Shown one piece after another: positions 49,001-55,500 of a stretch of DNA of 60,383 bases. The stretch is from assembly GCA_002633005.1 (NCBI GenBank), contig NMRA01000391.1:236159-296541 (forward strand), read 5' to 3'. The position numbers were made by a program, and so were the translations under genes. The stretch is from Phoronis australis. Lineage: Eukaryota; Phoronida; Phoronidae. The notes beneath the pieces were generated by a model. The model was not told the origin of the DNA, did no database searches, and saw only the letters and a list, made by a program, of their open reading frames with translations. The stretch's first letter is position 1, and every line of letters starts with the position of its first letter.

Positions 49001-50243
49001 CGTTGGTTTTAAATATGTTCCATACCTGTTTTCATTACTTTCATTTAATACTCTTGTCTACTTGTTTTTTTTCTTACCAGTTAGGGTTGCTATCTTTTTA
49101 TTTTGTATTTAAACAAAGTATCAGAACAACTTAGAAGTCAGTTAATTCTGAACCCATCCCTAACTTTTTCAGATTACAGCTACACCAAACATGTCACAGT
49201 AAACAAAACTACATGCGTCATTAGTTCAAGTTCAATCGTTATTAGAACTCAAATCATAAAATACGTACAAAAGTGCAAACATGGTGATAACCAAACTGAG
49301 GATTTGGAACCTCTGGACGAATTTTGGTTGCAGTAACTACTTAACTATTCTAGCTTTGCCTCAGTCATAAAAAATGAAATCACAGTTCTTGCCCACCGAC
49401 CAACCTCATCCACTTTTTGCACTCTCTCGTTGACTACAAAGCTAGCCATCTTATTGTCTTCACAGGTGTTCCATTACCGTTCTACAAGCTACTATCGAAA
49501 TTGGCACATTTCCGCGAATAGCAATTTTAGTGTACTACTCCTGGAGCAGTAAGAAACATTAGTTGCCGATTAGGAAAGGAGATGTAGCCTCCAATGAGAT
49601 TGGGAGGTAGTTAGAGCACATATGAAGGACACCAACTGAAGTTAAGTAAAGAAGTCTGCTTAACCTCCCTTTTAGGGTTTAGGCAAATACTCTTCTGCTC
49701 AATCAAACATTTGTAAATGCACAATTGTGCTAGATGACAAGATGTCCTGCCTCATGAGCTTAACTCCAATTTGATCATGCCTATGGTATTTTTTGGACTT
49801 TGGACTCAATTTTATGCATACTGATTTACAGGTAAGGAAATGTCTTATCCCAAGCCATAGACCCCATCCAAACTTTTTTTTGGGAGCAGACAGCAAAGAA
49901 ACTAAGTCAAGAACTTATCACTATCACTAGATATCAATCACTTCATCATAAATTTAGTTATCGGGAATGTGAAGAGGATCCGGCAAACTGACATGCAATT
50001 GATTGCGGATTGTAACACTATCACTTATCAGCCATAGGCACAGGTAAGAAAGCAAGAAACTTCAAAGAATTGGCCGCTGAAGTTGAGAGTATCGCCGTAG
50101 ACGTCTCCAGACTCCTACATCAACTAATTCTTAGGTTATGCAAAACATACGTATGGCCTTATTCATTGTTTTGAACACAAACCTGTAAGGATTCCAATTT
50201 GAATTTTGTTTTGGGAACTTTGCGAAGCCGAACTATCCGCCAT
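2981..50243 (-). CDS. GPHN: Gephyrin, 17 coding exons, 3' end outside window
   Basis: Gephyrin joins the last two steps of molybdenum-cofactor synthesis (an N-terminal MogA-like G domain adenylates molybdopterin, a C-terminal MoeA-like E domain inserts molybdate) and scaffolds glycine/GABA-A receptors in animals. Coding segments on the minus strand, in order: 50243-50183, 48107-48029, 47404-47347, 46543-46451, 45277-45183, 44765-44699, 43674-43564, 37452-37353, 37021-36890, 35462-35370, 34440-34385, 34024-33846, 32174-32021, 30283-30162, 28875-28788, 14952-14879, 3149-2981. All junctions have AG/GT and matching phases, giving 577 codons without a stop. Landmarks are LILTTGGTG and LPGSKKG in the G domain and [31 protein letters not shown] and [11 protein letters not shown] in the E domain. 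The central linker is only ~60 residues, much shorter than in vertebrates, and His-rich. The C-terminal ~75 residues are not found; the frame is still open at a GTAAAG donor after 2981. Confidence 0.97.
6490..6571 (-). repeat. tRNA-derived SINE head
   Basis: On the minus strand, TGGCCTAGTGTGATAGG resembles a pol III A box and GGCTTCGAGTCCC (6521-6509) matches the B box, at tRNA-like spacing. Sequence around 6355-6430 resembles 24725-24790, so it may be the body of the same SINE family. Confidence 0.55.
6861..7383. mobile_element. MITE with ~15 bp terminal inverted repeats
   Basis: Left end AAGGCCCTTTCACACT and right end AGTATGAAAGGGCCTT are inverted with one mismatch. It is 523 bp with no open frame, and carries internal GTTAACTTCGAAGT and GTTAACTTTGCAGTTTACG words. 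Flanks (CTTG..., ...AAAG) do not give a clean target duplication; a decayed TTAA is possible. Confidence 0.7.
9060..9600 (+). repeat. Short-unit tandem repeat (AGAAAATTTCTTGCC)
   Basis: Core 9226-9335 has six ~20 bp units of the form (A/G)AGAAAATTTC(T/C)TGCC. More diverged units of the type CAAAATTTTT..CAGGACC precede it from 9060, and GAAATTTTCCTGACGTG types follow to 9600. Translated, the minus strand gives apparent SWQEIF repeats, but these follow the nucleotide periodicity and I do not call a gene. Confidence 0.75.
10455..10520 (+). repeat. tRNA-derived SINE candidate
   Basis: B-box-like GGTTTGATTCC at 10493-10503 followed by CACGGCGAGGCTGATCAC. A similar layout on the other strand occurs at 34120-34200. 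Confidence 0.35.
11385..11890 (+). repeat. Dispersed repeat A, copy 1
   Basis: Shares long collinear blocks with 17405-18002: GCTAAAATTGTG, TTTCATT.CAAGTTTTTAGTA, TTTAATACCAGCAAA, GTAAGTTTCACGA, CAACACACAG, CATACAGCTA. No open frame. No terminal repeats recognised. Confidence 0.7.
13262..13510 (+). repeat. Dispersed repeat B, copy 1
   Basis: Contains GTTCAACAAATGTCTTGAAG, AGAGAAATTAGACTTAA, GTGTGACTGTAAGCTCTGAC, TTGTTGGTCAAGTTTAATC and TTGGAAATTTCTTGG; the same words in the same order occur at 47705-47980 (reversed) and 52850-53065. Confidence 0.7.
13800..14170 (+). repeat. ~115-130 bp tandem repeat, about 3 copies
   Basis: Units near 13838, 13968 and 14083 share ATGCTAAT.TG, CAATC.ATGCTAA, GAATAGCAAGGTAG-like and GTGTAAGCAGCGC words. 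First unit has the palindrome GATTGAAAGCTTTCAATC. Confidence 0.65.
14879..14952 (-). CDS. GPHN: Gephyrin exon 16 ([10 protein letters not shown])
   Basis: Encodes [17 protein letters not shown] then GRVFMKP, matching [23 protein letters not shown]. It lies almost 14 kb from exon 15. The donor is GTATGT, leaving GG to complete Gly with the next exon. Confidence 0.95.
17405..18002 (+). repeat. Dispersed repeat A, copy 2
   Basis: Second copy of the repeat at 11385-11890, with a (C)12 tract near 17513 and an A/G-rich tract (17367-17400) just before it. Confidence 0.7.
19012..19085 (+). repeat. (ATT)n microsatellite
   Basis: More than 20 ATT/ACT triplets with few interruptions. Confidence 0.95.
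19553..19760 (+). repeat. Dispersed repeat C, copy 1
   Basis: Shares CACCAAATTAGGACA, TGACA.GTGAAA, TTTTAT..T, GTAGCA.CAA, GG.CA.TCACAACAATGTTAGAA and AAGCCC.TGAAAATG with 34536-34745. Confidence 0.6.
20060..20140 (+). repeat. 28-30 bp minisatellite, 3 copies
   Basis: GACCGTCCAGA..TGGCAGGCAT unit repeats starting near 20060, 20090 and 20118. Confidence 0.85.
21185..21255 (+). repeat. 31 bp direct duplication
   Basis: TGTTTCAC.CTTTGCTTACC followed by TTC.TTTACATG occurs twice in a row with two differences. Confidence 0.85.
21420..22080 (+). repeat. Diverged relatives of the 5' array repeat
   Basis: Repeated sets of AAAATGGC.CTAGGA.GT.CTA..CAGT, GAATC.ACCCAAAA, TTTCATTGAAAT.C.T...GTT and ATGCTCTTC, ~200 bp apart. 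CTCF-core-like words are present but degraded (CCACTAGGAAGTAC at 21703). Confidence 0.55.
22505..23545 (-). pseudogene. Tc1/mariner-type transposase relic
   Basis: On the minus strand, a 128-codon frame (23038-22652) reads [32 protein letters not shown], then [16 protein letters not shown]. These are the mariner cores VMVS.GVSW.GKT, D(C)RRL...FQQDGAPSH and WPPNSPDLNP.D. The second catalytic Asp is now Asn (QQNGAPS) and the HTAR part is altered. Upstream in other frames are remnants of the helix-turn-helix ([11 protein letters not shown] near 23400) and the first acidic motif (near 23070). Downstream, to ~22510, are WEEI and GGHIE. Several frameshifts and stops; clearly dead. Terminal inverted repeats not found. 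Confidence 0.85.
27000..27660 (+). repeat. Diverged copies of the 5' array repeat
   Basis: GCAGATACAAGGGATGATCATTATTTTAAA then CCACTAGGGGGAGCAA at 27044, and later GCCAAATTCCATGAATAT...AAAACTGCCACAAGG and TTTCATGAAAATCTGCCACGG. The first half matches 34845-35000. Confidence 0.6.
28284..28353. repeat. Foldback hairpin 1
   Basis: Two 24-base arms (28284-28307 and 28330-28353) pair with about four mismatches around a 22-base loop. The core TTGAGAACCAGTTT is perfectly inverted. Shares this core with the hairpin at 45653. Confidence 0.7.
28788..28875 (-). CDS. GPHN: Gephyrin exon 15 ([10 protein letters not shown])
   Basis: Encodes [19 protein letters not shown] then [17 protein letters not shown](E/D) is the conserved E-domain motif that binds the cofactor. 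Phase 0 exit at GTAATT. Confidence 0.97.
30162..30283 (-). CDS. GPHN: Gephyrin exon 14 (GKIRDSN)
   Basis: Encodes [20 protein letters not shown] then [27 protein letters not shown] is the conserved E-domain active-site loop. Acceptor TTGTTTCAG, donor GTATTC. Confidence 0.97.
32021..32174 (-). CDS. GPHN: Gephyrin exon 13 ([16 protein letters not shown])
   Basis: Encodes [13 protein letters not shown], then [18 protein letters not shown] and [10 protein letters not shown], the core of the MPT-binding alpha/beta subdomain. Phase 0 exit at GTATGC. Confidence 0.97.
32700..32780 (-). repeat. tRNA-Ser-like pseudogene or SINE head
   Basis: On the minus strand, GCAGTGGTTAAGTCAATGAC and CTCGAAACTCC resemble the D-arm and anticodon arm of tRNA-Ser. 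GGGCTCGAAACTAGCCT can form a T-arm with a GU closing pair, but the B box is imperfect (AAACT for AATCC). Unlikely to be a working tRNA. Confidence 0.4.
33846..34024 (-). CDS. GPHN: Gephyrin exon 12 ([12 protein letters not shown])
   Basis: Encodes the beta-barrel subdomain: [20 protein letters not shown] then [19 protein letters not shown] and GQDIR. 179 nt, the longest coding exon seen here. Acceptor CTTCTAG, donor GTAGAG. Confidence 0.97.
34120..34200 (-). repeat. tRNA-derived SINE candidate
   Basis: Minus strand TTAGCTCTGCCAGCAGAGGG (A-box-like) and GTTTGATTCC (34146-34137, B box) at tRNA-like spacing. Confidence 0.4.
34385..34440 (-). CDS. GPHN: Gephyrin exon 11
   Basis: A 56 nt microexon encoding [19 protein letters not shown] once joined to the G left by exon 10, equivalent to the RAADGPGDR..IGES.AG segment. 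Acceptor GTTTTAG, donor GTACGT, phase 0 exit. Confidence 0.92.
34536..34745 (+). repeat. Dispersed repeat C, copy 2
   Basis: Second copy of the 19553 block, in gephyrin intron 11. It is followed by a diverged unit of the 5' array repeat (34845-35000). Confidence 0.6.
34845..35000 (+). repeat. Diverged copy of the 5' array repeat
   Basis: GCAGATACAACGAATGATTATTATTTTAAA, then GCAAAAAACTAATATTGCCATTAGGGGGCACACCGGTAGT-type sequence; CTCF-like CCATTAGGGGGCAC at 34985-34998. Confidence 0.6.
35370..35462 (-). CDS. GPHN: Gephyrin exon 10 ([13 protein letters not shown])
   Basis: Encodes [14 protein letters not shown] followed by [17 protein letters not shown], the most recognisable MoeA/E-domain segment. 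Acceptor CCATTGCAG, donor GTGAGA. The open frame extends past both splice sites, but those flanks lack homology. Confidence 0.98.
36890..37021 (-). CDS. GPHN: Gephyrin exon 9 (start of E domain)
   Basis: Encodes [20 protein letters not shown] and then [13 protein letters not shown], matching the VARRHR.S.FPL...+A.. entry into the E domain. The acceptor chosen is the AG before GTGATG; the next upstream AG would give an immediate stop. Exits one base into a codon at GTAAGG. Confidence 0.93.
37353..37452 (-). CDS. GPHN: Gephyrin exon 8, histidine-rich linker
   Basis: A 100 nt exon in which 17 of 33 complete codons are His, in runs separated by Ser, Asn, Gly and Asp and ending TPSLK. Acceptor TTACAG, donor GTAAGA, exit phase 1 matching exon 9. 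The frame is open and in register, so it can be included. I cannot tell whether it is constitutive or a cassette: exon 7 ends in phase 0 and exon 9 needs one preceding base, so skipping exon 8 alone would shift the frame. Confidence 0.85.
38086..39711. mobile_element. TTAA-flanked DNA transposon, 1,626 bp, piggyBac-like ends
   Basis: Starts AGGAGAATGCCACCC and ends with its exact reverse complement, with TTAA at 38082-38085 and 39712-39715. TTAA duplication is the signature of piggyBac-superfamily insertion. There is no piggyBac transposase frame, so it is non-autonomous. The interior looks more GC/CpG-rich than its surroundings and holds a decayed THAP domain, an ACGTCA box, and a GGTAAGTAG donor-like site at ~39049. 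Confidence 0.85.
38250..38514 (+). pseudogene. Decayed THAP zinc-finger domain inside the TTAA element
   Basis: THAP domains are C2CH zinc-coordinating DNA-binding modules of the pattern C-x2-4-C-x35-50-C-x2-H with a start Met. Here [20 protein letters not shown] (from 38293) and [11 protein letters not shown] carry the F.LP, W and CxxHF..(S/D)DF landmarks. The N-terminal cysteines are in another frame, starting at ATG 38250 ([16 protein letters not shown]), so a small indel separates the halves and their spacing is off. The AVPT box expected ~20 residues later is not clear. Probably a dead captured exon or the N-terminus of a former transposon protein. Confidence 0.6.
40573..40578 (-). other. 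Candidate polyadenylation signal of nested gene
   Basis: AATAAA on the minus strand, ~135 bases after the nested gene's stop codon. A plausible cleavage signal, which would make this an independent transcription unit rather than part of gephyrin. Confidence 0.35.
40713..42772 (-). CDS. Nested two-exon gene, probable zinc-binding nuclear protein, unrecognised
   Basis: This lies wholly inside gephyrin intron 7 on the same strand. Exon 1 is 42772-41866 (ATG in AGAAGATGG context, 302 codons plus one base, donor GTGAGT). Exon 2 is 41431-40713 (acceptor CCCTTGCAG), giving 541 aa. Residues 1-150 are Ser/Thr/Glu-rich and low complexity. At 284-304 is [18 protein letters not shown] and then a Cys made at the junction. 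It is followed by [13 protein letters not shown], a basic/aromatic stretch, and WRVWITGSH. The spacing C304-x11-C316-x23-H340 loosely recalls WRKY/GCM/FLYWCH-type zinc folds, and the layout also recalls CARF-type calcium-responsive factors; neither is proven. Basic patch [19 protein letters not shown] and seven Gln at the C-terminus fit a nuclear regulator. A captured or domesticated transposon gene is an alternative. Confidence 0.6.
43440..43545 (+). repeat. ~37-50 bp tandem repeat, 3 copies, beside exon 7
   Basis: CCATCA(A/G)...AGGCAGCCTAC(A)AC units near 43440, 43490 and 43527, ending 19 bases before exon 7's donor-side boundary. Confidence 0.75.
43564..43674 (-). CDS. GPHN: Gephyrin exon 7 (end of G domain, start of linker)
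   Basis: Encodes [19 protein letters not shown], the last helix of the G domain, then ~18 polar residues ending HHKS that begin the linker. 37 codons, phase 0 at both ends, donor GTAAGT. The 6.1 kb intron that follows holds the nested gene and the TTAA element. Confidence 0.95.
44699..44765 (-). CDS. GPHN: Gephyrin exon 6 (LPGSKKG motif)
   Basis: Encodes [20 protein letters not shown] plus AQ, the second molybdopterin-site loop of the G domain. 67 nt; completes the split Arg codon and ends in phase 0 at GTATTT. Confidence 0.97.
45183..45277 (-). CDS. GPHN: Gephyrin exon 5 (ATKEVIERE segment)
   Basis: Encodes [20 protein letters not shown] and then [12 protein letters not shown], directly continuing the exon 4 motif as in other gephyrins. 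Acceptor TTATTTTAG, donor GTAAGT, ends two bases into an Arg codon. Confidence 0.97.
45653..45714. repeat. Foldback hairpin 2, pre-miRNA size
   Basis: Arms TGCCTACATTTTAAGGACCAGTTT-type, 24 bases each (45653-45676, 45691-45714), two mismatches, 14-base loop, 62 nt overall. Lies in gephyrin intron 4. Confidence 0.75.
46451..46543 (-). CDS. GPHN: Gephyrin exon 4 (TTGGTG motif)
   Basis: 93 nt, phase 0 at both ends. It carries [19 protein letters not shown], the glycine-rich molybdopterin-binding loop of MogA/G domains. The TTGGTG signature and the following SPRDVTPE are intact. Confidence 0.97.
47347..47404 (-). CDS. GPHN: Gephyrin exon 3 (G domain, IVPDE segment)
   Basis: A 58 nt exon encoding [19 protein letters not shown], the counterpart of the GTISAYKIVPDE segment. 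Acceptor is TTCATAG, donor GTAATC, and it exits in phase 0. Confidence 0.95.
47705..47980 (-). repeat. Dispersed repeat B, copy 2 (inverted)
   Basis: Reverse complement of the block at 13262-13510, including the GTTCAACAGATGTCCTGAAG start and GGTAATTTCTTGGTTTTAAC end. Confidence 0.7.
48029..48107 (-). CDS. GPHN: Gephyrin exon 2 (G domain, VSDTC segment)
   Basis: Encodes [20 protein letters not shown] and the following residues, matching the conserved VSDSC...D.SG.NL stretch of gephyrin and MogA. Acceptor is TTTTGCAG and donor is GTGAGT; it enters needing one base and leaves with two, consistent with both neighbours. Confidence 0.95.
50183..50243 (-). CDS. GPHN: Gephyrin exon 1 (start codon)
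   Basis: Encodes a short Ser/Gln-rich leader followed by KIQIGILT, the first beta strand of the MogA fold. The ATG at 50243-50241 has AAAATGG context. The exon ends one base into a codon at donor GTTTGTG and joins exon 2 to make ILT-VSDTC, the canonical gephyrin/MogA start. This start was preferred over an ATG at 49454 (leader MASFVVNE), which does not lead into the MogA strand. Confidence 0.9.
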
Positions 50244-50460
50244 TTTCGCCTAACTAATTATATAGTCTCAAATCAAATAAATTATTCTAATATATTAGTA
50301 ATTTCTAGCTTTTGCTCTATTATATAACAACTTAAAAGATCCAAATAGAGTAATTATAATGTTATAAAATGCACACGTATCTTTTTATTGTATTTTAAAT
50401 TTTATGTTTTGCTAAAACTGAGACTGCGTTTCGTCAGAGACTGTTGGTCACGTGTGGACG
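50244..50460. promoter_or_regulatory. Putative bidirectional gephyrin/TPC promoter
   Basis: About 200 AT-rich bases separate the gephyrin ATG (50243, minus) from a TPC-side E-box (50447) and presumed untranslated TPC exon. It contains a TATA-like TTATAAAA at 50362-50369 on the plus strand. It is inferred from head-to-head layout only; transcription starts are not visible. Confidence 0.4.
50447..50454 (+). promoter_or_regulatory. E-box GTCACGTG, partial CLEAR motif
   Basis: GTCACGTG followed by TG; the CLEAR element bound by TFEB/MITF factors at lysosomal genes is GTCACGTGAC. Its place upstream of a lysosomal channel gene makes it a reasonable candidate. Not proof, since CACGTG is a common motif. 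Confidence 0.35.
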
Positions 50461-52269
50461 GTAGGAGGATCCGAGCAGCTGTTTGTTTACAAGTAGAAAG
50501 GGAACGTGTTTTTAACATGTGAAAACAAGTGCTTAAGTGTGTGTTTTAAGTTAAAGTTGCATAACAATGCAATGTCTATTTGTGAAATTTCAATTTTGAA
50601 ATGTTTTAATCGTAAACCGTATTAAGAAAATGAGCGTGGTTGTAACCAGTTCTTTGGCCTCCGGGCCTTCTCTGTGAGTGCTGTGGATGGATATGGATAG
50701 GGGAATGGCACTCAGTGACGAGCCTGACTTGTTGGCAGTTTGATGCACCAACCCTGCTATCTGGGGCAGGGTCCTGAGTGACCAATAGTTATTGCCGAAT
50801 TGTGGTGCTAACTTTTGAGTGAAATTATACTAAGAACAAGAAAGTTTAATTAATTAGTGCAGATCGACTTCACCTGGCTTTTTTGATGATCTTTGATTCT
50901 TTGCTTTTGTAAGAATTAAGTTGGATTCAATCCTGTCGCGAGTGTGATCTACTTGGACAAGTGTTAATACAGTTGTGATGACCGCATTGTCCGGTGCGAG
51001 AAAGACCCAATTCAGTGTAATTATCGGACCATATACTATGGCGAATTTTCAAATGCATTAACCAATAATTTTTTTCGTTAAAAACGAACACCATGGCGAT
51101 ATTCAGCTGGAAAAAAACAAGCACGTATGGTTTTTGATTTTTAAAAATCGAACTAATAAGCTAAAAACTCATAAACTTGAACGATCATGCATATTAATAT
51201 ATACTCCGTGGATTTACACTCAAACGCTGATCAGAGTTAGCAATATCGTATGCATTATTTGTTTAATATTCTTTCAATCTCATTTAACCAGATTTTTGAC
51301 CAGGAAACAGTTGTCCTTATCTTGTACCCACTCTTCATTTTGTGTGACGGACAAAAAGCTAGATTGAATTGTTATGTAGTCAGTGCAACTGCCTTTTATC
51401 CAGCTATTCCAAATGTTCAGTTTGGCTATCTCCATTTGCACTTTCGTATATTTTTATGATTTCAGTTCTAATAAAGTTTAAATGTGAACTAATGACACGT
51501 GTAGTGTTGTTTGATGTGAAAATGAAATGTTCAGTGTAGCTGTAATCTGGAAAGTTCTCAATTAACTAAACTAATTAAGTTTCGTTGGCGATCAAAATTT
51601 ACCACAGACTGTTCTGGTAGTTTAAAAATAAAATATAAATATATCAACCCCTTCACCGTAAGAAAAAAACAAGTAGACAGGAGTACTAAAAATGAAACAA
51701 TGAAAACTGGTATGAAACATTTTTAAAACCATCGTTCCTTTGGGAAGTGTCTTTTTGTGAAGGTGAACATAAATTAACTTTTTAGTCATTTTGTAATATT
51801 TAAAATGTACCAAGTTAAAACTGCTCTGCTCTTGCAGATGGTAACTCTGTATAAATAGTGTAATAACAACCACCACTGTTGAGATAGTAGTGCACTTCAT
51901 TAGCTCAGATCTACATCAATACAAAGGGCAAGCTGAATAGGCATTGTGAAACTTGTCTGGGACTAAGGGAATCTGAGTGGTGACCAGTGTAAGCCAGAAA
52001 TTCTCCACATGTCACTCCGCACTGGTCAAGCATGGACACATTCATTGGTCAGATGCATTAAACGTTAGTCGCTGCTACTGTAGACCATCTAAAACTGTGA
52101 TGAATGGTTTTAGACATTACATATTTGTTCAAAAAGTAATCTCTTTGTTATGAGATGTCTGGAATTGTTTTTTTTTTTCATTCACACATGGTCTCCCAAT
52201 TTCATGAACCTAGCTTGAACTAATATTCTGGAATTCACATTAATTAGTTTTCTGTAATTTTTCATACAG
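50461..52269 (+). other. TPC 5' region (untranslated exon plus intron)
   Basis: Must contain the first untranslated TPC exon, given the acceptor at 52269. Possible donors include CTCTGTGAGTG near 50671, but I cannot choose among them. No protein-coding signal. Confidence 0.5.
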
Positions 52270-52500
52270 GTTGTCTACTTGGTAGTGATGTCGGTGACTG
52301 TGAGAAGTGAATTTGCCGATAATAGCTGAGACTTCAACAACCACTGGCATATCATGTCGTCTGTCAACCATGTGACTGATGCTGACAATGTGGTAGTAGA
52401 AGGTTCTTCGTCGTCTGCTACCAATGGTGTTAGTCACCATACAGGGAATCACAATGTTTCATTCCCACCTTCACAAAGTACTGGACTGCTTGACAGTAAT
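52270..52500 (+). CDS. TPCN: TPC first coding exon (5'UTR 52270-52353, CDS from 52354)
   Basis: Acceptor TTTTTCATACAG ends at 52269, so an untranslated exon lies upstream. In-frame TGA and TAG codons precede the ATG at 52354, supporting it as the start. The 49 codons are rich in Ser, Asn and His and end STGLLDSN before GTAAGA. The Leu-Leu pair could be a lysosomal sorting signal, but it lacks the usual acidic residue four positions before. Confidence 0.75.
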
Positions 52501-55500
52501 GTAAGATTTAATCTTTGACATTATATGTAATTTACATTCCTTTATTTAATTAGACATTTGTAGTGCTCACTCCGCGCGTGCTTAATTTGGAAGCTCGAAA
52601 GTTTAGAGAGGGCGTTAAGTGAGCCGAGTATGCGTGTTAAAAAACAAAATTTTTGATGAGTAGAGAGTGAGCGCTTATGGACATACCTTAACAGTCGATC
52701 AGGTTTATTTCCAAGTACCTACATTTAGGTCAGACTTCATGAGTAAATTAGAACTGGTGAACTGTTTGTTAATTTAGAAGTAAATGAGTTTTGTCTGTTT
52801 TGGGAGCTCAAATTCATACAAAACTGATACTTTCACTTTCACCTAAAAATACTTCAAACAAAGAAAAACAGTTGACCCTCAAAGAAATTAGATTTAACTG
52901 TCTGCTGATTCCTTTGTGTGACTGTAAGCTCTAACCCACATACTACCACAGCATTGTTTACAATAGGCTTGCTTGTCAAGTTTAATCCAACCTAACACTA
53001 GGTCAGATCGTGATGTTGGAAATTTCTTGGTTTCAACATTCCGGGGAATGGTCCGTAACATTCTCTTTTTGCCTCTTCTTCACTGACTGGAATAGTTCAT
53101 TGCTGTTTATTACAGACCATGCAGGTTGCTGCCACTCTTGTTTTGGATGCCAAGTATGGGCGTAACTTGACATTCAAGAAGGACCCAGACTCTGTCAAGT
53201 GAGTTGTGTTGCATAGCAGTTAAGTTTAACATAGACTGTGTTGCTGTCCAGTGACAATCTTTGTTTTCAACCAAACAACATAAAAGTAAACAAAAGCTAA
53301 AACAATGATAGTGCAGTATTTTTATATACATACACTATATATGGTAAAATGCCACCAATTTTGGATAAAATAATTTCTAAAATTTTCCTTTTCTCATTTT
53401 TCAATGGCTTCTTACGTGGTTGCGAATGGTCATAACTTTCAAAACAGTTACAATTATGGTACACACCATGACCATGGCAACCCATTAAAGTGGTGACTAC
53501 AATATCTTTCGTGGAAACAATCAGAAAATTAAATTTCACTTGTCAGTCATGTCCGAAATTGTTGAGGTTTTACTCTACAGCATCCAAAGTTTTGATGGAC
53601 ACACTAACTTTGCATCATCTCTTGGGGGTCGGACAAATTACGCCATTTTCCCCGGTTGCTCCCAACTTGCTCGATTCTATAGCCCAACAACAAATTGGGA
53701 AGTTTACCCCTGTAGCCAATATCTTACACGACTGATTAACTCCATTCTGGCATTTATGGTTGGAGGGCCAGCTCTCTTTTGTTCGATAATTGCTCTAATC
53801 TACCATAAGGTGGTATCTACCCTGACTGGGCTGTGCTGTTAAAAATAAAAGTTAAGTTATAACATATTTGAACATAAACCAATAGCATTTCTGAAATCTT
53901 TGTCAAATAGTGATCATGTTTAGTTTTTGGATCGCCAAAATCGCCCAACTGCAACCGAAGTTGTGACAATCTGTTCTGTCTGAATACACCAATTCACTCT
54001 GAGTTTGACTATGTTTACACAGGTCTGTAATAAGCCTGGTAGATAATTGACCTGCTTGTTGTCATAACTGACAAAAGAGTGTGCTTGACAGTTAACAAAG
54101 AAGCTATATGTTATCACAGGCTCAGAACCCCCTACATCTGGTAAAGTCACTAAAAGGGAAAACGCTGTCATGAACTGACAGTCACAGGGCGAGAAATGTG
54201 AGTGAATCAGAAAATGGCTGCAGTACAAAGCATACTCTGCAGCTATTTTCCAATTTGTTCACAATGATCGTCCGTTTTTCGTGATGGGAGTGTTAAGTCT
54301 ATCAAAATATTGGATGTTGGGTTTAGTGTATATCGAAGTTATTGGACTATGGATATTGCAGAGTTTTTGTTAACCTTCATATAAAGACCATATGTATTTG
54401 CGTCTAGTTGGAAACATGACCATAGCATTTATTCCTTTAATCAGATTACTTGCTCTTCTTGCCTAGGTTTTAACATTTTGTTGTGTGCTTGTATGCATGT
54501 ATCCATAGAGAAAGCTTAAGTGTTGACAGCATTTTTATTGATTGTTTGGTGTTAAGTGACAGAATCTGGGCCTGTTTAATGAAGTCACTTAAGTCTTAAG
54601 ACAAATTTGGTATTACGCACCATACAATTGTTATTGAAAAATAACTGAATCACGCTTGAACAAAAGTGCTGTCTGTGAGATTATTCACATACTTGATGGT
54701 TCGTGAGATATTTGATATGAATCATTTCTAGACTATAATGCACTCATAATTTCTTTACTAAGTATTTATTCACCAATTCTGAAGTGGGAGTATAAGGCCA
54801 CGTTTCTGTCTTAAGTCGCAGCCTTAGACCCAGATCTGCTCTTTCAGACATTTTGATTTAGCGGATTTGTTGACGTTTCAGGCAAACGAGCTAGAGAATT
54901 GCAAACACACAGTAATTCAGTTATTTCGCGCAAAAACAATTGAAAAAACGGTGAATTTCCGTGGCTGATTACATTTTTGCAAATAATTGGTACATTAGCA
55001 AATTGAATATTGTGTTATAACATCTACATCCTGCAAATCATGATTGTAATAGTCTAACATGTTTTTAATCTTTACTTTTGTGAAGATATTTAACGAAACA
55101 GAATTTCACTTGTCGGCCATAATTTGTGCTACGAAAGTGGAGAATTGCCACGACTGTTTTCATCAAATTCACTACCTGAGATTTTTGGTCCATCAGATTT
55201 TAACAGATAATGTCAGTATGTCTGTGACAATCAGTTGGATTACAGAAGGTGTTCTGGTGCCATCTACCTTGACATCCCTTTATGGTGTAATTATCACTAT
55301 CTGCCTACACTTTGTGGTCTAAAATGCCATTGATGTTGGACGGATGATATAAACTCAACACATGAATTGAGAACTCTCGTATCACCCTGTAACTAATATT
55401 ATACAATTTATTTTTGACATTTTCTGTTTAACTTACTGAGTATGACCGGACATTAGAGTTACCAGTCCATGTATTTCTTTAGGAACTATATAATGTTTCA

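Larger units (their letters stand above)
43675..50182 (-). other. Gephyrin introns 1-6
   Basis: Short introns between exons 7 and 1, up to ~2.1 kb. Besides hairpin 2 and repeat B copy 2, I see only unique AT-rich sequence. Small frames here (for example 46140-46514 plus, 48511-48792 plus) have no recognisable motif. Confidence 0.75.

Noticed and set aside
49400-49454. Minus-strand ATG giving [15 protein letters not shown] as gephyrin start
   Set aside because: It does not run into the MogA first strand and its nearest donor does not give a GILTV-SDTC junction; the exon at 50243-50183 does, in phase.
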